A DNA stretch of 53,762 nt, taken from assembly GCA_028279475.1 (NCBI GenBank), contig JANQNR010000014.1, forward strand, positions 1 through 53,762, written 5' to 3'. Below are positions 16,894-25,071 of this stretch, piece by piece. The translations under genes were made by a program, and so were the position numbers. This DNA is from Rickettsiales bacterium (GTDB taxonomy: Bacteria > Pseudomonadota > Alphaproteobacteria > Rickettsiales > UBA998). The notes below the pieces were generated by a model that did not search any database, had not been told where the DNA came from, and saw only the letters and a program-made list of their open reading frames with translations. Within the stretch, counting starts at the first letter, position 1. Every line of letters starts with the position of its first letter.

Positions 16894-18243
16894 TTATTTG
16901 CCAATACAGAATGACGAAAAAAGCTGATCTAGAATACGCTCTTGATCAATTTTTCCTATAATTTTCCCGATCGCCTGTACAGCCGTGATCAAGTGTTCAG
17001 ATTTAATTACCAGATCTTTTTCAGGTAATGCCTTCTTCAGACTGTCCACTGTATCAGTCAAATGATTTACATGGCGCTGTCTTGTGGTATAGATTGTATC
17101 TAACGGAGCACAGTGGCTATTATTTGCCAGCATTTCTAATAGCTCTTCTATGCCTTGTTTTTTTGATGCTGAAATAAAAAATGTTTCACGTGAAACATTT
17201 TTTAAGTGTTTCTCCTTCCATTCATAGAGGGAGGGCACTAAGTCCATTTTATTGACGACAAGATAGATATCCCTCTGATGATACGCGTCCAGTAATGTAT
17301 ATTGTGCCTCCAAAGGCTGGGTTGGATCAATTAGCAAAAGCAAAATATCTGCATCCCTGGCAGTTTGCTGTGCCATATCTACGCCAACACGCTCAATCGT
17401 ATCATCGGTATCCCTCAGGCCTGCCGTGTCATAAAAGCGAAATGGCATTCCGTGAATATCTCTATAGACCTCTATCACATCACGCGTCGTACCAGCTATG
17501 TCGGAGGTAATCGCCACTCGCTTATTTGCAATCGCATTGATGAGCGTTGATTTTCCTACATTAGGAGTACCAATAATAGCCACTTGCACTCCTTCTCGGA
17601 TCTGCTTCCCCAGAGGAGCATTCTTGAGTAATGAGGAGACATGCTGAATACATAGTTCTATTTTTTCATTAATCTGCGTATCCATATCCGGCGGCAAATC
17701 ATCATCCGGAAAGTCTAGAAATACTTCACAAAAAGCGCGTGCATCAATGATCCTTTGTTCTAACACATTGTACTGTGCATGGATTTCGCCTCCCATCTGC
17801 CGTAGAGCTAGCGCCTGTTGCTTTGGGGTTTCCGCTTCAATCAGATCGGCCAGCGCTTCAATTTGTAGCACATCCATTTTGCCCTGCTCCAATGCCCGGC
17901 GCGAAAACTCTCCCGGTTCGGCATGACGTATTCCTTCCAGTGAAAGCAGACATGTGGTTACTGTCTCAATCACGGAACGGCTGCCATGGCACTGAATTTC
18001 AACGACATCTTCACCAGTAAAACTATGCGGCGCCTGGAAATACAACGCCAATGCCTCATCAATCAATTCACCAGATTCCGGATGACGCAGTTGACAATAA
18101 TGAGCATAGCGTGGGGCAGGGGGGTTTACCCCCAGAGCATGTAAGGCCTTTATTGCATTTGCACCAGAGATACGTAGTACCGCTACCCCTGATTTACCTG
18201 GAGGTGTCGCCAATGCTACAATGGTATCCGGCGTTATAGCCAT
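16894..18243 (-). CDS. mnmE: tRNA modification GTPase MnmE (TrmE)
   Basis: MnmE is a K+-dependent GTPase that partners with MnmG at tRNA wobble U34. The N-terminal folate-binding domain starts MAITPDTIVALATPPGKSGVAVLRISG. The inserted G domain has GTPNVGKSTLINAI (P-loop), SDIAGTTRDVIEV, DTAGLRDTDD and NKMD, and the C-terminus ends with the catalytic FCIGK. The protein is 449 residues. Its start overlaps yejF by 10 bases. The parS at 17182 is read as KNVSRETF, just after the NKMD motif. Confidence 0.97.
   Translation of the reverse strand: MAITPDTIVALATPPGKSGVAVLRISGANAIKALHALGVNPPAPRYAHYCQLRHPESGELIDEALALYFQAPHSFTGEDVVEIQCHGSRSVIETVTTCLLSLEGIRHAEPGEFSRRALEQGKMDVLQIEALADLIEAETPKQQALALRQMGGEIHAQYNVLEQRIIDARAFCEVFLDFPDDDLPPDMDTQINEKIELCIQHVSSLLKNAPLGKQIREGVQVAIIGTPNVGKSTLINAIANKRVAITSDIAGTTRDVIEVYRDIHGMPFRFYDTAGLRDTDDTIERVGVDMAQQTARDADILLLLIDPTQPLEAQYTLLDAYHQRDIYLVVNKMDLVPSLYEWKEKHLKNVSRETFFISASKKQGIEELLEMLANNSHCAPLDTIYTTRQRHVNHLTDTVDSLKKALPEKDLVIKSEHLITAVQAIGKIIGKIDQERILDQLFSSFCIGK
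17182..17197. promoter_or_regulatory. parS site 3 (in mnmE)
   Basis: A perfect TGTTTCACGTGAAACA palindrome inside mnmE, read as VSRETF. With sites 1 and 2 it makes a 2.2-kb parS cluster upstream of parAB. Confidence 0.95.
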
Positions 18244-19817
18244 TGGGATGCGGCGATCAACGTTTGTGTATACGGGTGCTCCGGATGTTCCATAATCTGC
18301 TGGGTACGCCCACGCTCCACGACCTCCCCCTGTTTCAACACCAACACCTGATGGCTAATGCTTTGAATTGCCTGGATATCATGACTGATAAAAACATAGC
18401 TGATATGCTGGCGTTGCTGAAATTCTTTGAGTAATGCAATAATCTGAGTTTGTAATGTGATGTCCAGTGCCGAGGTTGGTTCATCAAAAATCACACAAGC
18501 CGGCTCCAGAATCATGGCGCGGGCAATACTGATACGCTGCCTCTGCCCACCACTAAATTCATGCGGGTAACGTTCTGCCATGTCCGGCTCCAGTCCTACA
18601 CGAGTCATAATGGTATGAATTTTTTGCTGACGTTGCTGCGGTGTCAATTCCGGATAATGTACATTCAACCCTTCTCCAATAATAGAGGCAATATTCATTC
18701 TGGGATTGAGGCTAGAGAAGGGATCCTGAAACACAAACTGAAGCCGTTGACGTAAGGCTAGTAATTGCCGCCCCGTCTGATTTGAAATATTCCGACCTTC
18801 AAACAAAATATCGCCTTTAGACGCAATCAGTCTGGCAAGCGCCAGCCCCAGCGTCGTTTTTCCGGAACCGCTTTCCCCAACAATTCCCAGCGTTTGTCCA
18901 GTTGTCAGCGACAGGGTAAGAGGCTTTAAAGCCGTTGTGACCTCTTTTTGTTTTGCCCACAATCCCTGGCTGCGCTGATAGGTCACCGACAAATCGCGGC
19001 AACTTACTAGCTCCTGCGCCTTCTGTGTGATGGGAGCGGGATCTGTGGCGTGTTGTGCTGCCAGCAATGCCTTGGTATAACCGTGCTCCGGTTGAAAAAA
19101 GATACGTTCCGCAGATCCCTGTTCCCTGACTTCGCCGGACTGCATCACCACCACCTGATCGGCAATATGCTCGACCAGATGCAGGTCATGCGTAATCAGC
19201 AATAATGCCATATTATGCTTTTGCTGCAACTGCTGCAACAGGGCAATGATCGTGCTTTGTGTGGAAACATCTAGCGCCGTGGTTGGTTCATCGGCAATGA
19301 GCAGGGCAGGGTGATTGGCAATAGCCATAGCAATCATCACTCGCTGACGCTCCCCTCCGGAGAGTTGATGTGGATAGTGAGAGAGGCGCTCCGATAAATA
19401 ACTTAACCCAACCTCGTCCAATAATTCATGGATGCGTTTTTCTACTTCCTCTTTACCACGTTCCGGGTGATGAATGGTGAGGATTTCGGTCAATTGTTTG
19501 CGTACCGTATGTAACGGGTTGAGTGCCGTCATTGGCTCCTGGAAAATCATGGTGATGTCCTGGCCGCGCACCCGGCATAACCCCGCTTCACTGATTTCCA
19601 ACAAATTTCTGTCCTGAAACAGAATACGCCCCTCCGGGCAGGTTGTGGCTGGATTAAGTGATAAAATTGCCTGCGCCGTAATGGATTTACCGGAGCCGCT
19701 TTCTCCAACAATGGCAGTCGTTTTTCCAGCCTCCACCGTGAAGCTGATACCCTTCACGGTCGGTGCTTCGGTGCCATGAAAACGGATGCTGAGATTGTCA
19801 ATGGCAAGCAAGGTCAT
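18234..19817 (-). CDS. yejF: Dual-ATPase subunit of a YejABEF-type peptide ABC transporter
   Basis: This 527-residue protein is a fusion of two ABC ATPase domains. The first has Walker A GESGSGKSITAQ and signature LSGGERQRV (residues about 35-160), and the second has GESGSGKTTLG and FSGGQRQRI (about residues 310-440). Both carry DEPT.ALD Walker B motifs and His-loops (ITHDLHLV, ISHDIQAI). The fused form is typical of YejF and its relatives, which power import of oligopeptides such as microcin C. It overlaps yejE by 4 bases and mnmE by 10. The binding protein gene yejA is absent here. Confidence 0.9.
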   Translation of the reverse strand: MTLLAIDNLSIRFHGTEAPTVKGISFTVEAGKTTAIVGESGSGKSITAQAILSLNPATTCPEGRILFQDRNLLEISEAGLCRVRGQDITMIFQEPMTALNPLHTVRKQLTEILTIHHPERGKEEVEKRIHELLDEVGLSYLSERLSHYPHQLSGGERQRVMIAMAIANHPALLIADEPTTALDVSTQSTIIALLQQLQQKHNMALLLITHDLHLVEHIADQVVVMQSGEVREQGSAERIFFQPEHGYTKALLAAQHATDPAPITQKAQELVSCRDLSVTYQRSQGLWAKQKEVTTALKPLTLSLTTGQTLGIVGESGSGKTTLGLALARLIASKGDILFEGRNISNQTGRQLLALRQRLQFVFQDPFSSLNPRMNIASIIGEGLNVHYPELTPQQRQQKIHTIMTRVGLEPDMAERYPHEFSGGQRQRISIARAMILEPACVIFDEPTSALDITLQTQIIALLKEFQQRQHISYVFISHDIQAIQSISHQVLVLKQGEVVERGRTQQIMEHPEHPYTQTLIAASQWL

Positions 19818-20839
19818 GAGGCGAATATCTTGTGCGGGTTAAGGGCATCGCGTAACGCCTCACCAATGAAAATCATCAGCGTTAGCAGCGTGGCCAGCGC
19901 CATAAAAGCGGTAATGCCGAGCCAGGGAGCGGTCGGGTTATTCTTCCCCTGCGCCAGTAATTCACCGAGGGACGGCGAGCCGGCCGGCAGTCCGAAGCCC
20001 AGAAAATCCAGCGAGGTGAGGGTAGTGACCGCACCATTCAGAATGAAGGGCAGGAAGGTGAGGGCAGCTACCATCGCATTGGGCAGGACGTGACGCACCA
20101 TGATGACACGCTCACGCACTCCCAGCGCCCGCGCGGCACGGACATAGTCAAAATTACGGGCACGGAGAAATTCGGCGCGTACCACCGCGACCAGATCCAT
20201 CCAGGAGAATAAAAGCAACAGCCCCAGCAGCCACCAGAAGGTCGGTTCGACAAAGCTGGCGAGGATGATGAGCATATAAAGGATCGGCAATCCCGACCAG
20301 ATTTCGATAAAACGCTGGGTCAGCAGATCAGTGAGGCCGCCAAAATAGCCCTGCATCGCCCCGGCGAAAATACCAATGGCAGAGCTGATGACGGTCAGGG
20401 TAATAGCAAACAGGACGGAAAGGCGAAATCCGTAGATCAGGCGGGCGAGTACGTCGCGCCCCTGATCGTCCACCCCCAGCCAGTTTTCCGATGAGGGTGG
20501 GGCAGGGGCGGTCGGAATGTTGTAATTAATGGTACGATACGAATAGGGAATAGGTGGTTTCAACATCCAGCCATTGGCATCAATCTGTTCTTTAACCCAA
20601 GGGTCTCTGTAATTTGTTTCGGTTTCGAAATAACCATCAAAACTGGTTTCCGGATAGGCTTTCAGCACCGGCGCATACAGCTCTCCTTTGTAAGACACCA
20701 GGATCGGCACGTCATTTGCGATGAACTCTGCCGGGAGCGTCAGGCCGAACAGCACCAGAAACAGCCAGAATGACACATAGCCGCGCTTATTGGACTTAAA
20801 CGCGTTCAGACGGCGGCGGGTGAGGGGAGAAAGCGCCAT
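19814..20839 (-). CDS. yejE: Peptide ABC transporter permease, YejE-like
   Basis: This is a 341-residue inner-membrane permease of the OppC/DppC family. It starts SPLTRRRLNAFKSNKRGYVSFWLF with one membrane helix, then a periplasmic stretch with the YejE-type wording YKGELYAPVLKAYPET and the IPYSYRTINYN segment. The core follows, with the cytoplasmic EAA loop around RAARALGVRERVIMVRHVLPNAM. It ends LRDALNPHK. It pairs with YejB to form the channel and is separated from yejB by 3 bases. Confidence 0.9.
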   Translation of the reverse strand: MALSPLTRRRLNAFKSNKRGYVSFWLFLVLFGLTLPAEFIANDVPILVSYKGELYAPVLKAYPETSFDGYFETETNYRDPWVKEQIDANGWMLKPPIPYSYRTINYNIPTAPAPPSSENWLGVDDQGRDVLARLIYGFRLSVLFAITLTVISSAIGIFAGAMQGYFGGLTDLLTQRFIEIWSGLPILYMLIILASFVEPTFWWLLGLLLLFSWMDLVAVVRAEFLRARNFDYVRAARALGVRERVIMVRHVLPNAMVAALTFLPFILNGAVTTLTSLDFLGFGLPAGSPSLGELLAQGKNNPTAPWLGITAFMALATLLTLMIFIGEALRDALNPHKIFAS

Positions 20840-20842
20840 GCG

Positions 20843-21958
20843 TTACACCCCCCGCCGTTCAAAGTCGATGCGTGGGTCGACGAGGACATAGACCAGATCG
20901 CCGATCAGCGACATAATCAGTCCAAACAGGGTAAAAATGAACAAGGTGCCGAACACCACCGGATAATCACGATTGATGGCCGCCTCAAACCCCAGCAACC
21001 CTAACCCATCAAGTGAGAAGATCACTTCGATCAGCAATGAGCCGGTAAACAAAATTTTGAGTAGCGCAGAAGGAAACCCGGCAATGACAATCAGCATGGC
21101 GTTGCGGAACACATGGCGATAGAGCACCTGACGCTCAGTCAATCCTTTGGCACGGGCAGTCATCACATATTGCTTGCCGATCTCATCAAGGAAGGAATTT
21201 TTGGTCAGCATGGTCAGGCTGGCAAAGGCACTGATGACCATGGCGGTAACGGGCAGAGTCATGTGCCAGGCATAGTCAATAACCTGTTCCCACCAGCGCA
21301 TATCCTCAAACCCTTCCGAGGTGATACCGCGCAGCGGGAACCATTGCAGATATTCCCCGCCGGCAAACAGGATCAGTAGCAGGATGGCGAACAGGAAACT
21401 GGGAATGGCATAGCCGACGAGGATGATCCAACTGGTGGCGATGTCAAAGCGTGAACCGTCGCGCACCGCTTTACGGATGCCGAGCGGGATGGAGACCAGA
21501 TACATGATCAGCGTCGTCCACAGCCCCAGCGAGATGGACACGGGGAGCTTGTCAAGGATTAGGCCGGTGACGCTTTCATTGCGGAAAAAGCTCTCGCCGA
21601 AATCCAGGCGGAGATATTGCCCCAGCATGTGTAGGAAGCGCTCGGTCGGGGGTTTATCAAAGCCGTAAAGCGCTTCAATTTCCTGAATCATTTCGGGATC
21701 AAGGCCGCGGGCGGAGCGGCTGAGGTCGCCGTTGCTTTGAAAATTGCCGTTGCTGGCACTACTGCCCCCGGCATCGCTTAAGCCGGAGCCGGTAAAGCCA
21801 GAGGTGGCGTCCCCGCCGCCACCGGGATGGGTGAGCTGAAAGATCAGCCGATCGACCGGCCCGCCGGGAGCGGCCTGAATGATGGCGAAATTAAGCAGCA
21901 TGATGCCGAGCAGGGTCGGCACGATCAGCAGCAGGCGTTTCAGAATGTAGCGTTGCAT
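20843..21958 (-). CDS. yejB: Peptide ABC transporter permease, YejB-like
   Basis: This 371-residue permease is of the OppB/DppB family. It begins [20 protein letters not shown] and has the EAA loop [25 protein letters not shown]. Between the first helix and [18 protein letters not shown] it carries a long Gly/Ser-rich segment (about residues 44-83) predicted to be periplasmic; similar insertions are known in alphaproteobacterial YejB. It is the first gene of the long minus-strand operon. The expected upstream yejA is missing and a G-rich spacer lies there instead. Confidence 0.9.
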   Translation of the reverse strand: MQRYILKRLLLIVPTLLGIMLLNFAIIQAAPGGPVDRLIFQLTHPGGGGDATSGFTGSGLSDAGGSSASNGNFQSNGDLSRSARGLDPEMIQEIEALYGFDKPPTERFLHMLGQYLRLDFGESFFRNESVTGLILDKLPVSISLGLWTTLIMYLVSIPLGIRKAVRDGSRFDIATSWIILVGYAIPSFLFAILLLILFAGGEYLQWFPLRGITSEGFEDMRWWEQVIDYAWHMTLPVTAMVISAFASLTMLTKNSFLDEIGKQYVMTARAKGLTERQVLYRHVFRNAMLIVIAGFPSALLKILFTGSLLIEVIFSLDGLGLLGFEAAINRDYPVVFGTLFIFTLFGLIMSLIGDLVYVLVDPRIDFERRGV

Positions 21959-22005
21959 ACGCCTTTACCATAGGGGGGTTGGACAAGTGGGTGCAACGGG
22001 AAAGC

Positions 22006-22100
22006 GGGCAGGGGAGGGGTGAGGGATGAGGGATTAGGGATGAGGGTGTAAGATTGTCACCGTGTTGGCAAGGATTAGGGATTGGGCGTTAGGGAATAGG
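22006..22100 (+). repeat. G-rich tandem-word spacer (TGAGGGAT / ATTAGGG), G-quadruplex potential
   Basis: Upstream of yejB the plus strand shows at least six runs of three or more G within about 40 bases (22011-22047), spaced by TGA, ATGA or ATTA. A second cluster of GGATTAGGGATTGGG type lies at 22072-22095. The words are imperfect 7-base repeats like telomeric TTAGGG. No gene fits here. The strand and position would allow a quadruplex in the template or leader of the yej operon. Confidence 0.6.
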
Positions 22101-22146
22101 TGTTTAGTCCCAGAGTATGATGGTGTGGGTTGATGTTGTGGACAAA

Positions 22147-22188
22147 AAAAGAGCCGCTAACCGTGAGGTTGAACGACTCAAAAATGAT
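22147..22188 (-). terminator. Rho-independent terminator of the 22213 gene
   Basis: Read on the minus strand, a stem of GAGTCG and CGGCTC (one mismatch) encloses a smaller AACC/GGTT stem and is followed by seven T. It lies 25-65 bases after the stop of the minus-strand gene ending at 22213. Confidence 0.6.
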
Positions 22189-22212
22189 GACTCCTGAGAG
22201 AAAAAATTAAAG

Positions 22213-22614
22213 TTACTTCCAGCGTGAAATTTGCCAGTGTTTTTCAACAGCTGTCTTTCCATTTGGTTTTACTTTAGCAAACGCAATTTTGCGCTTGGTT
22301 TTCTTTCCGGGTCCATAGTCCTTATATTGTACTACCCACTCCAGAAATTCCAAAGGAGTTGCCTGTTCGGGCGTTAGCTCCAGATCATAAACCTGATCCT
22401 TCTCTTGGAAGAGAACGCTGGATTCGTAATTTAGGTACAAGTTTCCATCCGTCCCTTGATAAAAACTCGGATAGAACCCAATACCGCCACTTGAATCATA
22501 ATCTACCTCTGTAAACTCCACCTCGTCCAATCCTAGCTCGCTAGGATCGAAACTATCATCCCATTCTTCTAAAATTTCGTTGATAGATAAAGGTGTGGCT
22601 TGAATAGTAGTCAT
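22213..22614 (-). CDS. Acidic protein of unknown function
   Basis: I do not recognise this 133-residue protein. The first half is strongly acidic (EEWDDSFDPSELGLDEVEFTEVD) and the C-terminus is basic (GPGKKTKRKIAFAKVKPNGKT). No signal peptide or membrane segment is seen. The middle (GFYPSFYQGTDGNLYLNYESS) looks like a small beta fold. The start at 22614 (MTTIQATPLS) has a good SD (AGGAG) 7 bases upstream; an upstream extension lacks one. It stands alone, with a terminator behind it. It may be a secreted or regulated accessory protein, but nothing in the context assigns a role. Confidence 0.6.
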   Translation of the reverse strand: MTTIQATPLSINEILEEWDDSFDPSELGLDEVEFTEVDYDSSGGIGFYPSFYQGTDGNLYLNYESSVLFQEKDQVYDLELTPEQATPLEFLEWVVQYKDYGPGKKTKRKIAFAKVKPNGKTAVEKHWQISRWK

Positions 22615-22737
22615 GATTTTTCTCCTAAGTAAATGGGTGCCTTCGAATAGCAAGCTATTCAAAGGTGCAAAGAAAGTGAACCTTTACAGTAACACATGTT
22701 TATTACTTAATAATGACAGAGGAGGGATAAGGATTTT

Positions 22738-22760
22738 AACTCCCCCCTTGAGGGGGAGTT
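22738..22760. repeat. Perfect hairpin between two minus-strand genes
   Basis: AACTCCCCC at 22738 and GGGGGAGTT ending at 22760 form a 9-base stem, with no T-tract on either side in the direction of transcription. It lies 18 bases beyond the stop of the 22778 gene and may stabilise or end its transcript. Confidence 0.5.
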
Positions 22761-22777
22761 AACAACGGTCTCTCTGA

Positions 22778-23353
22778 TTACCCCAACTGGGTCGTGGTTT
22801 GCTGCTGCTGGCGTGCACGCTCGTTGGCGGCGAAGCCATTTTGCGGTAGGTTGGCTTTGCCCTGGTCAATCAGTGCTTGCGGCGCAGTATTCTTATAGCT
22901 GACCTGACTGGCCATCTGGCGTGGATTAACGCCCATCGCATTGCTGGCAGCCTGCTGTCGCGCCTCGGCGATTTCATTCTCCATGCGGCCTTTGCCAAAT
23001 AAGCCTCCAGCCAATGCAACTCCACCAATTGCTAGTGGTGTCAACGCACCGAGCGATATAATATTCGCTCCCATAAAAAGCGTCGTTGCAGCACCCGCAA
23101 TCAACATCTCCCGATTCCAGATTCCGGGTTTTTTGTCCAGTCTTTTACCGGCAACGTTCTCTTGTTTTTGACGATTCGCCGTGTCCAGCCCTGCCCAAAC
23201 AGCCCCGACCGTTGCCCCGATCGGCGCACCGACAAAACCAAATACACTACCAACGGCACCGCCTTTCGCCGCACCGGCTACCACTTCACCCACAAATTCC
23301 TGTTGGCGTTGGCCTTTACTCTGCTGCAATCGATAGTTGGTTTTTAATGCCAT
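22778..23353 (-). CDS. Glycine-zipper membrane protein of unknown function
   Basis: This 191-residue protein has two hydrophobic Gly/Ala-rich segments: residues about 22-58 (EVVAGAAKGGAVGSVFGFVG and following, with repeated GxxxG) and about 85-118 (LIAGAATTLFMGANI, ALTPLAIGGVALAGGLFG). A polar, Gln-rich C-terminus follows, ending RQQQQTTTQLG. Glycine zippers are common in outer-membrane or pore-like small proteins. There is no signal peptide, so an inner-membrane or secreted-effector location is possible. I do not recognise the family. Confidence 0.6.
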   Translation of the reverse strand: MALKTNYRLQQSKGQRQQEFVGEVVAGAAKGGAVGSVFGFVGAPIGATVGAVWAGLDTANRQKQENVAGKRLDKKPGIWNREMLIAGAATTLFMGANIISLGALTPLAIGGVALAGGLFGKGRMENEIAEARQQAASNAMGVNPRQMASQVSYKNTAPQALIDQGKANLPQNGFAANERARQQQQTTTQLG

Positions 23354-23496
23354 AATGTGTCTTGCTTTTATTGCTTACCTTTATCATAGCGTGCTTCTAT
23401 GAAAGAAATATGACGATTGACGCTTTTTTAACGCTTACACTTATAAGGTGAGTCTAATACTTCACCCAAACCCTGTTTTTACGGAGTTTTTCTGTC

Positions 23497-24291
23497 ATGT
23501 CCTTAACCGCGTTACTTGGCGCTTTATCTGGTGTCGGCCTGTTTTGTCTGTCGATTCTACTTAGTACCGACAATTACAGCACATTTTTCAGTGCGGCCAG
23601 CTTCATGATGGTGGTTGGCGGAACGGTGGCGACCGCTTATATGAGCTATCAGCCAATCTACGTCAATATTGCGTTTAAGGCGATTGGCTGGATGTTCATC
23701 AAACCGAAATCCTCGCGTGAGAGCCTGAACACTGAGATTATGCGGCTGGTCAAATGGTCGTACCTGGTGCAGAAGAAAGGACTGCCGGCACTGGAAAACG
23801 AAGTGAAAAGCGTGTCGCCCGCCGATGCGATTGTCGGCTATTGTCTGACGCTGGTAGCAACGAACCATAAGCCGGAAGAGTTGCGTGGCATGATGGAAAC
23901 GGCGGTGGAATCCGAGTTTGAGCGGCGCACCGTACCGGCGGACGTACTGAAAATGATGGGTTCGGCGTCGCCGGCGTTCGGGATGATCGGGACACTGGTC
24001 GGTCTGATCGTCATGTTGCAGAATTTCGGAAGTGACCTTAGTGAGATTGGGATCGGGCTGTCACTCGCTCTGATTACCACGCTCTACGGGGTGGTGTTTG
24101 CCCGGCTGCTGTTCCTGCCCGCTTCGCTGAAGCTGCAACAGAAGGAAGAGATCGAGCGGTTCCGTAATTACATGGTGATTGAGGGGCTGATCCTGTTGGC
24201 CGAGAAGAAAGGGCCACGCTACATGCAGGATAAGCTCAACAGCTTCCTCGACCCGGCGATCCACTTCGATATCGATAAGCAACTGAAGTAG
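23497..24291 (+). CDS. motA: Flagellar motor stator protein MotA/PomA
   Basis: This 264-residue member of the MotA/TolQ/ExbB family forms the ion-driven stator with MotB. Two N-terminal helices (residues 3-20, and FMMVVGGTVATAYMSY) are followed by a cytoplasmic loop with charged residues (RLVKWSYLVQKKGLPALENEV). Two C-terminal helices then carry GSASPAFGMIGTLVGLIVMLQNF and GIGLSLALITTLYGVVFARLLFLP, the family signature. The short length is nearer to sodium-type PomA than to E. coli MotA; that is only a hint. An SD (GGAG) precedes the ATG. motB follows after 8 bases. Confidence 0.9.
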   Translation: MSLTALLGALSGVGLFCLSILLSTDNYSTFFSAASFMMVVGGTVATAYMSYQPIYVNIAFKAIGWMFIKPKSSRESLNTEIMRLVKWSYLVQKKGLPALENEVKSVSPADAIVGYCLTLVATNHKPEELRGMMETAVESEFERRTVPADVLKMMGSASPAFGMIGTLVGLIVMLQNFGSDLSEIGIGLSLALITTLYGVVFARLLFLPASLKLQQKEEIERFRNYMVIEGLILLAEKKGPRYMQDKLNSFLDPAIHFDIDKQLK

Positions 24292-24299
24292 ATGCTGCC

Positions 24300-24968
24300 A
24301 TGAGCAAGATCAACAAACGCAGAAAGCAGAAAGACGATGAAGACTGGATGACCACCTATGCCGATGCGGTCACCCTGTTGCTGTGTTTTCTGGTGTTGCT
24401 GATTTCCGTGTCGGAACCGAAAGAAGCCGAGTTCAAGCAGGTGCAGGCGGCGTTTCTGAAAGCCGTGGAATCCGAGATTGAAAGCCCGTTTACCGATCTG
24501 TACAATGATATTCAGTCGATGATCTCCGAAAACCGGCTGGAAAGCATGATGTCGGTAGAAGAAACGGAGAATGGATTGATCGTCGAGATTGCCAGCTCAT
24601 CCTTTTATGAACCGGGTTCGGCGACATTCAGGGATATAGCCATTCCGGTATTACTGGATCTAGCCATATTGCTCGAAGATTTTGATTATGAGGATTACAT
24701 CATTGAGGTAGAAGGTCATACCGATGATTCGCCGATGAGTGGTAAGAATGTCGCGTTTCCGACAAACTGGGAATTATCGGCCGGACGTGCCAGCCGAGTG
24801 GTACGGTTTTTCACCGAGGAAAACCTGTCGCATGAACGGATGCGGGTGAAAGCCTTTGCCGATACGGTACCGAAAGTGCCCAATCTGGACGATAGCGGCA
24901 TGCCGATCCCCGAGAACCGGGAAATTAACCGCCGTATTGCGATCAAGGTGGAGCGTAATACGGATTGA
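24300..24968 (+). CDS. motB: Flagellar motor stator protein MotB (OmpA domain)
   Basis: This 222-residue MotB-type protein has a basic N-terminus, then WMTTYADAVTLLLCFLVLLIS with the ion-carrying Asp in TYAD. A linker precedes an OmpA/MotB peptidoglycan-binding domain (YIIEVEGHTDDSPM, NWELSAGRASRVVRFF, ENREINRRIAIKVER). It anchors the stator to the cell wall. The protein is shorter than E. coli MotB (308), so the periplasmic linker is compact. A 13-base hairpin follows the stop. Confidence 0.9.
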   Translation: MSKINKRRKQKDDEDWMTTYADAVTLLLCFLVLLISVSEPKEAEFKQVQAAFLKAVESEIESPFTDLYNDIQSMISENRLESMMSVEETENGLIVEIASSSFYEPGSATFRDIAIPVLLDLAILLEDFDYEDYIIEVEGHTDDSPMSGKNVAFPTNWELSAGRASRVVRFFTEENLSHERMRVKAFADTVPKVPNLDDSGMPIPENREINRRIAIKVERNTD

Positions 24969-24980
24969 TGTTGATCGTTA

Positions 24981-25020
24981 GCGGTTGGCAGTTGGCAGAT
25001 TACAGATAACTGCGAACCGC
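24981..25020. repeat. Long hairpin between motB and ispH
   Basis: GCGGTTGGCAGTT (24981-24993) pairs with AACTGCGAACCGC (25008-25020), 12 of 13 positions, around a 14-base loop. The 5' arm contains the tandem word GTTGGCA twice. No T-tract follows. It may end motAB messages or be a repeat remnant. Confidence 0.55.
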
Positions 25021-25071
25021 CAACTACCATTTGTCAGCTCTCCAGCTTTCTTCTATAGTAGCGCTCGCACC

